Notes: generated by a model from the letters alone, not told the origin. Positions 1-6,779 are shown, counted from the first letter of the stretch. The stretch: 10,109 bases of DNA from Ignavibacteriales bacterium (GCA_016207985.1 JACQYX010000331.1:1-10109), one strand, 5' to 3'. Numbers and translations: made by a program.

Positions 1-1782
1 CTTCTTATCTTCCTCATCTTCATAACTTCTGCCCTTTCCCAAAACAAATACCACTCATATGATGAGATAACGAAAGCAATCAATATGGCAGTTTCATCTC
101 ATAAAGATATCGCGATGATTGAATCAATCGGGAAAACGTTAGAGAAACGTGATCTCTGGGCGGTAACAATCGGTGGGAAAGATGCTGAGTCTCGACGTGC
201 AATGCTAATTGTTGGCGGAGTGGACGCCGATCGACTCATCGGAAGCGAGCTGACATTGCGATTTATGAATTTTCTATTAACAAATTACGGAAAGGTCGAC
301 AGCATCACGCAGTTGATAAACTCCACAACGTTCTACATTTTACCACGCGTGAATCCTGATGCAAGCGAGGAATTTTTTAAGAAACCTCTATATGCTCGAA
401 CATTCAATGCGAAGCCGACTGATGATGATAAGGACGATGTTATCGATGAAGACGGATTTGATGATCTTAATGGAGACGGTCTTATTACGATGATGCGCAT
501 TAAAGATAATCGCGGTGAATGGATTCCGCACACAGACGATCCTCGCATCATGAAGAAAGTGGATCCATCGAATGGTGAAGTCGGAATATATAAACTTTAC
601 ACTGAAGGAATAGATAACGACAAAGATGAGCAGTGGAACGAAGATGAAGAAGGTGGGGTCGATTTCAATATGAATTTCCCTCACAACTATCAATTTTTCA
701 GCAAAGGTTCCGGCTCGCATCAAATCTCCGAAGCCGAAACTCGTGCAGTCACCGATTTTTGTTTCTCTCATCCAAATATTGCTGTTGTATTCGCATTTTC
801 TTCGAACGATAATCTCATGAATCCCTGGAAAAAGGAACAACGTCAAGGTCAACCTTCACAGGATCAGCGATCCCAGTGCCGCCGCATCCCGATGGACGAC
901 GAAGAACAGACACCTCGCTTTACTACTTCAGTGATGGATGAGGATGAACAGTATTATACGTACATCAGCAAGCAGTATCAAGAGATTACAAAGCTCAAAG
1001 CTGCACCTCAGAGCACTAAAGGAGAGGGGGCATTTGGTGAATGGGCATATTATCATTTGGGTAGATGGTCGTTTGCTGCAAATCCTTGGTGGATTCCTGA
1101 GATCGAACCAAAGAAAGATTCAGCCGCCATTGATACGACAAAGAAAAAACATCAACAAGAGAAAAAAGGTCAAGAGGGTGAGAGAAAATTTGATATGGTG
1201 AAAGGAAAAGGTCCCGATGAAAAACCTGATGAGTATGCAGATCAACTCAAAGCGCTGAAATGGCTCGATACAAATCGAATCAAGGACGGATTTATAAATT
1301 GGACAAAAATAAAACACAAAGATTTCCCGGATAATGAAGTTGAAGTGGGTGGATTCAGACCATACATTCTCACAAATCCCCCAACCGATAGTATTGATAT
1401 CATCGCATCGAAGCAAAACGTTTTTCTCGCATGGCTTGGAACAATGCTTCCACAGATTGCAATCCGCAACGTAAAAATCGAGCCGATTGATGGGAAAGTT
1501 TTCCGATTAACTGCTGATATCACGAACGCGGGGTACTTCCCAAGCAATAGCGCAATGGGTGATAAAGCGAGATGGTCTCGGAATGTAAAAGTCTTACTTG
1601 ATATCGGCAAAGAGCAATCTCTCGCAGGCGGTAAATTAAAAATCGTGCTCGATCCAATCAAAGGAAATGGTGGAAGGCATGAGATTATATGGCTCATCGT
1701 TTCAAAACCCGGTGAATCGGTAACAATCACGGCTGAAAGTTCGATGACTGGTAAAGCAACTCAAACTGTAACGCTAAAGTAA
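1..1782 (+). CDS. Secreted M14-fold carboxypeptidase-like protein, apparently catalytically dead (5' end outside window)
   Basis: The frame is open from base 1, so the first in-window ATG (85) is not the true start. Bases 1-42 encode a hydrophobic stretch ending in SALSQ, which reads as the end of a Sec signal peptide cut near the Gln; the protein is probably exported. At least 593 codons are visible. It aligns almost without gaps to the downstream M14 peptidase through the NPD segment, the Asp-rich insert, the ETRAV stretch and a C-terminal beta-rich domain. Counting from Met at 85, the expected catalytic positions are replaced: zinc His by Asp47, zinc Glu by Arg50, substrate Arg by Met196, third zinc His by Ser239, general-base Glu by Asn333. 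A Lys/Glu-rich linker follows at about residues 340-385. The Asp-rich insert (113-132) remains, but its second copy (177-188) has lost its glycines. I infer a non-catalytic binding or partner protein; the fold assignment is firmer than the role. Confidence 0.85.
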   Translation, partial: LLIFLIFITSALSQNKYHSYDEITKAINMAVSSHKDIAMIESIGKTLEKRDLWAVTIGGKDAESRRAMLIVGGVDADRLIGSELTLRFMNFLLTNYGKVDSITQLINSTTFYILPRVNPDASEEFFKKPLYARTFNAKPTDDDKDDVIDEDGFDDLNGDGLITMMRIKDNRGEWIPHTDDPRIMKKVDPSNGEVGIYKLYTEGIDNDKDEQWNEDEEGGVDFNMNFPHNYQFFSKGSGSHQISEAETRAVTDFCFSHPNIAVVFAFSSNDNLMNPWKKEQRQGQPSQDQRSQCRRIPMDDEEQTPRFTTSVMDEDEQYYTYISKQYQEITKLKAAPQSTKGEGAFGEWAYYHLGRWSFAANPWWIPEIEPKKDSAAIDTTKKKHQQEKKGQEGERKFDMVKGKGPDEKPDEYADQLKALKWLDTNRIKDGFINWTKIKHKDFPDNEVEVGGFRPYILTNPPTDSIDIIASKQNVFLAWLGTMLPQIAIRNVKIEPIDGKVFRLTADITNAGYFPSNSAMGDKARWSRNVKVLLDIGKEQSLAGGKLKIVLDPIKGNGGRHEIIWLIVSKPGESVTITAESSMTGKATQTVTLK

Positions 1783-1787
1783 GAGGA
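1782..1787 (+). promoter_or_regulatory. Ribosome binding site of the second M14 gene
   Basis: AGAGGA begins at the last base of the upstream TAA and ends 7 bases before the ATG at 1795. It supports separate initiation, possibly coupled to termination of the upstream gene, rather than the two frames being one gene cut by a sequencing error. Confidence 0.6.
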
Positions 1788-1794
1788 CATACCC

Positions 1795-3507
1795 ATGAAA
1801 GCATTCGCTGGATCAGAAAAAGAGTTAACACAAAGCTCACTCAAAGCACTGGGTGCCCCCAATCATCCAAAGGTTGAAGTAGCATGGAACCGTTATTATG
1901 ATCACAAGGAACTCGGAGAGATTTGCACAAGAATCGCTAAAGCATATCCAGCACTTGCAAAGTTTAGCAGCATAGGTAAATCATATGAAGGTAGAGACAT
2001 CTGGTTGATAACGATTTCAAACTCTAAGACTGGTGATCCCGACAGCAAGCCGGCAATGTATATCGATGGCAATATTCATGGAAATGAGATTCAGGGTGGT
2101 GAAGTCGCACTCTATACAGCTTGGTACCTAACTGAAATGTATGGACATGTAGATTGGATCACAGAGCTTCTCGACCAAAAAACATTTTACATCGTTCCTA
2201 CTATCAATCCTGATGGACGCGATGCGTTTATCCATAAACCGAACAATGCACATTCACCGCGAACCGGTTTCGATCCTCGCGATGACGATGGCGATGGATT
2301 GATTGACGAGGATGGAGCAGATGATCTGGATGGAGATGGTGAGATAACCCAGATGCGTATAAAAGATCCAAACGGTAGATGGATTGCTGACCCCGACGAT
2401 CCGAGAATACTGAAAAGGGCAAAACCCGACCAACGCGGAGAATATGAGTTATTTTGGTCCGAAGGAATCGATAACGACGGTGATGGAATGATAAATGAAG
2501 ATGGCCCCGGCTCGTACGATCCAAATCGCAATTGGCCCTGGAAGTGGGCACCCCAGTATGTTCAATGGGGAGCCGACCAATACCCCGGTTCGTTGCCTGA
2601 GACGCGTGCTGTTGTTGATTTCACGATGAAGCACGACAACATCGCAGCATTCCAAACTTATCACAATTCTGGAGGAATGATACTGCGTGGTCCGGGAAAT
2701 AAAGATGAAATATCTACATACCGATGGGAAGATCTACAAGTTTACGATTTTCTCGGAAAGTTAGGAGAAGAAATATTGCCCGGATATAAGTATCTGGTTG
2801 TATACAAAGATTTGTATCCGGTCTATGGTGGTGAGTTGGATTGGTTCTACGGTGGTCGCGGTGCAATCACTTTCTCTAACGAGCTGTGGAATTCGTTCGA
2901 TTACTTCAGAAAAAAACAGGAAGATGAAAGGGATTGGTTTGGAAGCCAGAAGGACACTTATCGTTTTGATAAGCTTCTTCTTTTTGGCGAAGGTATTGTA
3001 GATTGGAAGTCGTACAATCATCCACAATACGGTAAGATTGAGATCGGTGGAATCAAAAAAGCATGGACACGTACAGCTCCATCGTTTTTACTTGAAGAAA
3101 TGTGTCATCGGAATATGGCATTCACACTTTATCATGCGTACCATACCCCGCAAGTATCCGTCGATTCCATCATCATAAAAGATTTGCCAACTGGTTTAAA
3201 AGAAGTAACTGCCGTAATCAAAAATACACGAGTTATTCCGACACACACTTCACAAGATGTTTTTAGCAAAATTACACGCCCTGATTTGATAAGCATCTCA
3301 GGTGGAAAAGTCCTTGTGGGTGGAATTTTAGAAGATCGATTTGCCGGTGAGGTACGAGAGCAGAAGCGAAATCCAGAACGAATAAAAATTGAAAATATAG
3401 CGGGTATGGGAGCTGTATATGTTCGCTGGATTGCCGAAGGTAAAGGTCCATTTACTATTTCCGTCGATGCTGCGAAAGGTGGGAAAAATTCAAAACGATC
3501 AGATTGA
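1795..3507 (+). CDS. M14 family zinc carboxypeptidase with calcium-binding-like inserts
   Basis: A 570-residue metallocarboxypeptidase that should remove C-terminal residues from peptides. The full active site is visible: zinc ligands His95 and Glu98 in HGNE, the NPDG motif at 138-141, Asn244-Arg245 in PNRNW (binding the substrate carboxylate in carboxypeptidase A), third zinc ligand His290 in TYHNSGG, and general base Glu363 in FSNELW. Between NPDG and PNRNW lies an Asp/Gly-rich insert with DDDGDG (163-168), DLDGDG (177-182) and DNDGDG (226-231), which resemble calcium-binding loops. A beta-rich domain follows from about residue 450. The ATG at 1795 is fixed by an upstream in-frame TAA and an SD. 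The N-terminus is polar and lacks a signal peptide, which is odd for a peptidase with calcium-type inserts beside an exported paralogue. The gap to the upstream gene is 12 bases, same frame, so co-transcription is likely. Substrate unknown. Confidence 0.92.
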   Translation: MKAFAGSEKELTQSSLKALGAPNHPKVEVAWNRYYDHKELGEICTRIAKAYPALAKFSSIGKSYEGRDIWLITISNSKTGDPDSKPAMYIDGNIHGNEIQGGEVALYTAWYLTEMYGHVDWITELLDQKTFYIVPTINPDGRDAFIHKPNNAHSPRTGFDPRDDDGDGLIDEDGADDLDGDGEITQMRIKDPNGRWIADPDDPRILKRAKPDQRGEYELFWSEGIDNDGDGMINEDGPGSYDPNRNWPWKWAPQYVQWGADQYPGSLPETRAVVDFTMKHDNIAAFQTYHNSGGMILRGPGNKDEISTYRWEDLQVYDFLGKLGEEILPGYKYLVVYKDLYPVYGGELDWFYGGRGAITFSNELWNSFDYFRKKQEDERDWFGSQKDTYRFDKLLLFGEGIVDWKSYNHPQYGKIEIGGIKKAWTRTAPSFLLEEMCHRNMAFTLYHAYHTPQVSVDSIIIKDLPTGLKEVTAVIKNTRVIPTHTSQDVFSKITRPDLISISGGKVLVGGILEDRFAGEVREQKRNPERIKIENIAGMGAVYVRWIAEGKGPFTISVDAAKGGKNSKRSD

Positions 3508-3555
3508 TAAATTAACTGAACTGATTAACCTGTGGTTGGCTATTAAGTCCTTTAT

Positions 3556-3699
3556 TGTCATTCCCGCATGTTTTTAGCGGCCTGCCTGCGTGCCGCTAAG
3601 GTAGGCAGGGAGTCCAGTGTGCAGATTTTGCCAGATTTCTGGATTCCCTGCCCGACGGCAGGCGGGCCGAGAGTCCCGACTTGTCGGGAGGGAATGACA
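3556..3699. repeat. MITE/REP-like palindromic intergenic element, 144 bp
   Basis: Perfect 10-bp terminal inverted repeats (TGTCATTCCC at 3556-3565, GGGAATGACA at 3690-3699) enclose nested palindromes: TAGCGG/CCGCTA (3575-3580, 3593-3598), CCTGCCT/AGGCAGG (3581-3587, 3603-3609), GGGAGTCCAG/CTGGATTCCC with one mismatch (3608-3617, 3639-3648), CCTGCC/GGCAGG (3647-3652, 3657-3662) and TCCCGAC/GTCGGGA (3674-3680, 3683-3689). It is clearly GC-richer than its flanks and lies between two convergent genes. No target-site duplication is obvious and there is no transposase. Termini of the type CATTCCCG...GGGAATGAC occur in dispersed intergenic repeats of many environmental bacteria, so copies elsewhere in the genome are expected. 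It could act as a bidirectional terminator. The remainder of the 3508-3724 intergenic gap shows nothing else clear. Confidence 0.75.
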
Positions 3700-3724
3700 G
3701 TGACATTTTTATTTTTGGTCACTC

Positions 3725-4309
3725 TCAGGTTTTTCTTTTACAGTATTCCAAAAGCGAATTAATTTCCTGTTTTGTCAGCTCACGGCTTTCACCAGGGTTT
3801 AATTTTCCCAGCGATATTGATCCAATACTGATCCGAACTAATCGAAGTGTAGGATAACCAACCGAGGCAGTCATTTTTCTTACCTGCCGATTTTTACCTT
3901 CAAACAATGTCATCTCAATCCATGCAGTAGGAACATTTTTTCTATAACGAATTGGCACGGGTCGCAGCGGGAGAACAGGTTCAGCATTCAGTAATTTTAC
4001 TATTGCCGGTAAAGTTTTTCTCCCTTCAATGATCACACCTTTTTGTAATTTCTCAAGAGCATCTGGCGAGGGTATTCTTTCAACTTGAACATAATAAGTT
4101 CGGGGATGTTTGTATTTTGGCTCGAGCAGATAGTGTTTCAACAACCCATCGTTTGTAAGTAATACCAATCCTTCACTATCTGCATCTAAACGTCCAACCG
4201 GATAAGTGTCTTTAGGGAAAGGTCCATAATCGGCAAGCGTATTCCGCCTTCCCTCGTTGCTGAATTGGCAAAGAACTCCATAAGGTTTATTGAAAATGAA
4301 ATATTTCAC
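3725..4309 (-). CDS. rluE: 23S rRNA pseudouridine synthase, RluE-like
   Basis: A 194-residue member of the RsuA/RluB/RluE pseudouridine synthase family. RluE of Escherichia coli isomerises U2457 in the peptidyl-transferase region of 23S rRNA; the same target is inferred here. Visible motifs are the N-terminal FNKPYGVLCQF, the catalytic GRLDADSEGL with Asp42, LLTNDG (50-55), TYYVQVE (71-77), and the GKNRQVRKMTA core (138-148) followed by PTLRLVRISIG. There is no N-terminal S4 domain, which separates RluE from RsuA, RluB and RluF, and the sequence follows E. coli RluE closely in the first 80 residues and around PVPIR-R. The start is GTG at 4309: no ATG lies between it and the in-frame stop at 4346-4348, and FNKPY begins six residues in. 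The SD is weak. The gene is a single unit, convergent with the M14 gene and divergent from two small ORFs. Confidence 0.93.
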   Translation of the reverse strand: MKYFIFNKPYGVLCQFSNEGRRNTLADYGPFPKDTYPVGRLDADSEGLVLLTNDGLLKHYLLEPKYKHPRTYYVQVERIPSPDALEKLQKGVIIEGRKTLPAIVKLLNAEPVLPLRPVPIRYRKNVPTAWIEMTLFEGKNRQVRKMTASVGYPTLRLVRISIGSISLGKLNPGESRELTKQEINSLLEYCKRKT

Positions 4310-4339
4310 TTTTTTTCTTTTATCAGATATTACTTGCCC

Positions 4340-4368
4340 TATATACTATCCGTAAATAGGTGATACAA
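4340..4368 (-). promoter_or_regulatory. Possible promoter of rluE
   Basis: Read on the - strand, TTGTAT, a 17-base spacer and TATATA precede the GTG start by about 30 bases. The spacing fits a sigma-70-type promoter, but the -35 box matches the consensus poorly, so this is only a candidate. Confidence 0.22.
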
Positions 4369-4449
4369 CCCTCAAAAGGTGACAGAAACCACAGCCCATC
4401 TCGCAGAATTTCAATTTAATATAGCAGATTATTTACGAGAATAAAAAGC

Positions 4450-4599
4450 ATGAAAGTAAAATACAAATGGCGCATAATTAGCCATGAGCAGAAGATGATT
4501 CACGAATATATGCTCCTTAATGAAGTCGAAAAACAAAAATGGTTTTCGGTCCTCTATTTAAAATTATGGAAATCATTTGGACTCATCTGTACACAATGA
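4450..4599 (+). CDS. Small ORF, 49 codons, unknown
   Basis: ATG at 4450 opens a 49-codon frame ending in TGA at 4597-4599. The product is basic and rich in Trp, Tyr and Lys (KVKYKWR at the start, then WFSVLYLKLWKSFG near the end). I recognise no family. The upstream sequence is A-rich with only a weak GAGA, so initiation is not well supported. In its favour, it ends 12 bases before a second small ORF that does have a good SD, so the two could form a tiny operon, and the interval is otherwise empty. It may also be a chance frame. Confidence 0.33.
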   Translation: MKVKYKWRIISHEQKMIHEYMLLNEVEKQKWFSVLYLKLWKSFGLICTQ

Positions 4600-4611
4600 A
4601 AGGGAACAATA

Positions 4612-4758
4612 ATGAGCTTCTGGAAAATTGCCGGATTCATTACCGGATTTGTTTTAGTCACTCTCGTAGCGAGAAAGTGCAAATGTAAACCGGTATTTCT
4701 TAAAGATCCTGAGAAACGCTACAACGTCGACGATTTCTTAGCCGATCAAGACCTTTAA
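4612..4758 (+). CDS. Small single-pass membrane protein, 48 residues, unknown
   Basis: ATG at 4612 follows AGGGA (4601-4605) at a spacing of 6 bases, a proper ribosome binding site. The product starts MSFWK and has a hydrophobic stretch from about residue 6 to 20 (IAGFITGFVLVTLVA), a positively charged RKCKCK turn (21-26) and a soluble, mostly acidic tail ending VDDFLADQDL. By the positive-inside rule, this layout suggests one membrane span with the charged tail in the cytoplasm; two closely spaced cysteines sit at the membrane edge. I recognise no family. Its 3' end lies 11 bases from the end of the convergent SPFH gene. The SD, the coherent membrane layout and the lack of any competing gene make it more likely real than chance. 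Confidence 0.6.
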   Translation: MSFWKIAGFITGFVLVTLVARKCKCKPVFLKDPEKRYNVDDFLADQDL

Positions 4759-4769
4759 TTCTTGAAATA

Positions 4770-5663
4770 TTACTTTGTATCGAGAATAATTGGTAGTCCA
4801 TCCTTTCCGCTTCCAATTATTACAACCTTCGCATTTTGAGATTCTGCTATCTTCATTGTAGCTTCAATCCCCTTCCATCGTAACAGCTGATCGCTGATCC
4901 CCGTTGCTACAATTTTCTGGAAATCGGCAATGCCTTGTGCTTCTATTCTTTTTCTATCTGCTTCCTGTTTTTCTTTCGTTAAGACGAACTCCATTCTCTG
5001 ACTCTCTTGATCCGCACGCTGTTTTTGTTCAATGGCTTCCGTTAGTTGAGAGGGAAGTCCTACGTTGCGTAACGGTGTGGCTTCGATGATAATCCCACGG
5101 GGAGAGACGACCTTCGCCAGTTCTGCCATGATTGCCTCTCCGAGTCGTTCACGTTCGGTTGAGTAAAGAGCGCTTGCCTGGAAACTCGCTGTTACAGCAC
5201 GGCTCATCGACCTGAATTGTGGGATAAGCACTATAGTCTCATAATCACCGCCGGCAATCGTTTTGTATACCCTGGCGGCTGAGTCGGGATTCAATCGGTA
5301 AAGAGCGCTTATCTCAAGTCCGATCGTCAATCCTTCACGTGAAAGTACCTGCATTGCTTCTTTATGCTCTTTTGTTTGGATCGAATATTTCTGTATCTTC
5401 GCCATGGGATTTACCGCGTTGATTCCTGCCGACAGCGTACGGTCGGAGACAATTCCGAAGAAATCGACAACGCCGACATGCCCCGCCGGAATGATTGTAA
5501 AAAATTGTGATAGCACGAGAAGTACAGCAAGGATTGCTATTGTCCCGCTAACCATCATTGCAGTGCGGAACATAATATTTCGCTGCTGGACAACTTTCTT
5601 TCGGGCAGTCATCCAACTTATTGATGCGATTAATAAAACGACGAGAAAAAATATGAAAATCAT
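4770..5663 (-). CDS. Prohibitin-like SPFH/Band 7 membrane protein
   Basis: A 297-residue SPFH-domain protein. Two hydrophobic segments lie at the N-terminus (about residues 2-19 and 35-56), followed by the band-7 opening IPAGHVGVVDFFG (58-70), a beta-rich SPFH core to about 200, a charged helical or coiled-coil stretch (EQKQRADQE through KRIEAQG, 212-244) and the end typical of bacterial prohibitin homologues, LLRWKGIEAT then a short hydrophobic VVIIGSG. Such proteins form large membrane rings; some bacterial members (HflK/HflC) modulate the FtsH protease, and others organise membrane domains. The specific role here is unknown. No NfeD-like or HflK/HflC partner gene and no FtsH are adjacent, so it is an orphan. 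The ATG at 5663 has an excellent SD (AAAGGAG, spacing 7). It is divergent from the LD-carboxypeptidase gene. Confidence 0.88.
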   Translation of the reverse strand: MIFIFFLVVLLIASISWMTARKKVVQQRNIMFRTAMMVSGTIAILAVLLVLSQFFTIIPAGHVGVVDFFGIVSDRTLSAGINAVNPMAKIQKYSIQTKEHKEAMQVLSREGLTIGLEISALYRLNPDSAARVYKTIAGGDYETIVLIPQFRSMSRAVTASFQASALYSTERERLGEAIMAELAKVVSPRGIIIEATPLRNVGLPSQLTEAIEQKQRADQESQRMEFVLTKEKQEADRKRIEAQGIADFQKIVATGISDQLLRWKGIEATMKIAESQNAKVVIIGSGKDGLPIILDTK

Positions 5664-5681
5664 CTTGTGCTCCTTTTATAA

Positions 5682-5701
5682 TGTTTAACATTGATATCAA
5701 T
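5682..5701. promoter_or_regulatory. Palindromes in the divergent intergenic region, candidate operator
   Basis: ATTGATATCAAT (5690-5701) is a perfect 12-bp palindrome and overlaps the 9-bp palindrome TGTTTAACA (5682-5690). The half ATTGATAT recurs at 5747-5754, about 57 bases away and nearer the LD-carboxypeptidase start. The position between two divergent genes suits a shared operator. In AT-rich DNA such palindromes also arise by chance. Confidence 0.28.
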
Positions 5702-5783
5702 TGAAGTTAAGAAAGATATTAAGCATTTGCAATTCTCGTCTAACTTATTGATATTCACATGATTCAGGAGATGATTAATTACA

Positions 5784-6725
5784 ATGCGTATCATAAAACC
5801 CAAGCAGCTTAAACATGGCGATGTCATAGGCATCTGCGCCCCTGCAAGTCCACCCCCATCGGAAGAAAAGCTTCACCGAGGCATTCAATATTTTGAACGA
5901 ATTGGTTTTCGTGTAAAATTGGGGAAACACATCCTTAAAAAATATGGCTATCTTGCCGGCTCAGATAAACAGCGCGCATCCGACTTGAACGACTTTTTCA
6001 CTGACTCAAAAATTAAAGCAATCTTTACTGCACGCGGTGGATACGGCTCTCACAGAATTCTTCCCTTGCTAAAGTATGAAGTCATAAAGTTCAATCCAAA
6101 AATCCTTGTCGGCTACAGCGACATAACAGCATTACATCTTTCATTACTCTCTAAAGCCGGATTGGTTACATTTTCAGGTCCGATGGCAGCAGTTGAAATA
6201 AGTAACGGATTGTGCGGTAAAGCAGAAGAACTTTTCTGGGATATGTTGATGTCAACCGATCCTCCACCCCCAATGAAGGGTGGGTCAACTACATCTGACA
6301 TCTTTCATCGAAAAGGAATAGCGACTGGGCGATTGATCGTGGGTAATCTTTCATTGGTGACCGCACTTATCGGCACACCATATTTCCCACCGTTAAACAA
6401 TCCAATTTTGATTCTTGAGGAGATCGATGAACGCCCTTATCGGATCGATAGATTGCTTCAGCAAATGAAACTGTCCGATATTCTCCATAAGGCACGTGGA
6501 ATTGCTCTCGGCAACTTCATATCTTGTACACCCGAAAAAGGCAAGCCCTCTTTAACATTACAAGAGATTTTTAAGGATGCACTCCGGGAATATAAGAATC
6601 CTGTAGTATCCGGTTTCCAATATGGACATCAAAAAAATTCTGCCTGTTTTCCAATCGGGGTTCAAGTTAAATTGGACGCAAAAAAAGACTGCTTAGAATT
6701 TCTCGAATCGGGAGTTTCAAGATAA
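5784..6725 (+). CDS. ldcA: Murein LD-carboxypeptidase, peptidase family S66
   Basis: A 313-residue serine peptidase of the LdcA/MccF family. LdcA removes the terminal D-alanine from the L,D-linked murein tetrapeptide during cytoplasmic cell-wall recycling. The catalytic triad is visible: Ser112 in VGYSDITAL, Glu212 in LEEIDERPYRIDR and His282 in QYGHQKNSA, with spacings like those of characterised LdcA. The start motif GDVIGICAPASP, the TARGGYGSHRILP segment and GRLIVGNLS (182-190) are also typical. There is no signal peptide, in keeping with a cytosolic recycling enzyme. The ATG at 5784 gives the expected N-terminus; the nearest SD, AGGAG (5766-5770), lies 13 bases upstream, longer than usual. 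A Pro/Gly-rich loop (159-167) coincides with a small inverted repeat in the DNA. Substrate specificity against MccF-like self-immunity enzymes cannot be settled from sequence, but no microcin genes are nearby. Confidence 0.92.
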   Translation: MRIIKPKQLKHGDVIGICAPASPPPSEEKLHRGIQYFERIGFRVKLGKHILKKYGYLAGSDKQRASDLNDFFTDSKIKAIFTARGGYGSHRILPLLKYEVIKFNPKILVGYSDITALHLSLLSKAGLVTFSGPMAAVEISNGLCGKAEELFWDMLMSTDPPPPMKGGSTTSDIFHRKGIATGRLIVGNLSLVTALIGTPYFPPLNNPILILEEIDERPYRIDRLLQQMKLSDILHKARGIALGNFISCTPEKGKPSLTLQEIFKDALREYKNPVVSGFQYGHQKNSACFPIGVQVKLDAKKDCLEFLESGVSR

Positions 6726-6747
6726 TCGGCAATATTTTACTCACTTT

Positions 6748-6779
6748 TTTGATTATTCCTCAAATTATATGTAAATTTG
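6748..6779 (+). promoter_or_regulatory. Candidate Bacteroidota-type promoter of purN-purH with overlapping palindrome
   Basis: TTTG (6748-6751), a 20-base spacer and TAAATTTG (6772-6779) match the Bacteroidota -33/-7 consensus TTTG...TAnnTTTG. The inverted repeat TCAAATT/AATTTGA (6760-6766, 6774-6780) overlaps the -7 box and could be an operator. A further palindrome, GAAAATTTTC, lies at 6783-6792. The predicted leader before the purN start is about 20 bases. The match is good, but the region is AT-rich. Confidence 0.38.

Noticed and set aside
388..852. 154-codon - strand ORF opposite the first M14 gene
   Set aside because: Shadow of a well-supported coding frame, with no SD and no recognisable motif.
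1780..1794. Programmed stop-codon readthrough joining the two M14 frames
   Set aside because: The stop is TAA, normally an efficient terminator, and an SD with proper spacing precedes the next ATG. No recoding structure is evident, so separate initiation is the simpler reading.
2187..2551. Two long - strand ORFs opposite the active M14 gene
   Set aside because: They are antisense to the Asp/Gly repeat codons (GAT/GAC/GGN), which give stop-poor Ser/Pro- and Arg/His-rich reverse frames; no start signals or domains.
3699..3723. AGTGAC/GTCACT inverted repeat as the rluE or peptidase terminator
   Set aside because: Six base pairs around a 13-base T-rich loop, without a T-run after the stem on either strand; not canonical.
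3568..3762. 64-codon + strand ORF
   Set aside because: It lies almost wholly in the palindromic 144-bp element; the Pro/Cys/Arg-rich product is a translation of the repeat, a common annotation artefact, and it runs into the 3' end of rluE.
4746..4765. TCAAG/CTTGA hairpin as a terminator between the microprotein and SPFH genes
   Set aside because: Only a 5-bp stem with a 10-base loop and no U-tract; too weak to call.
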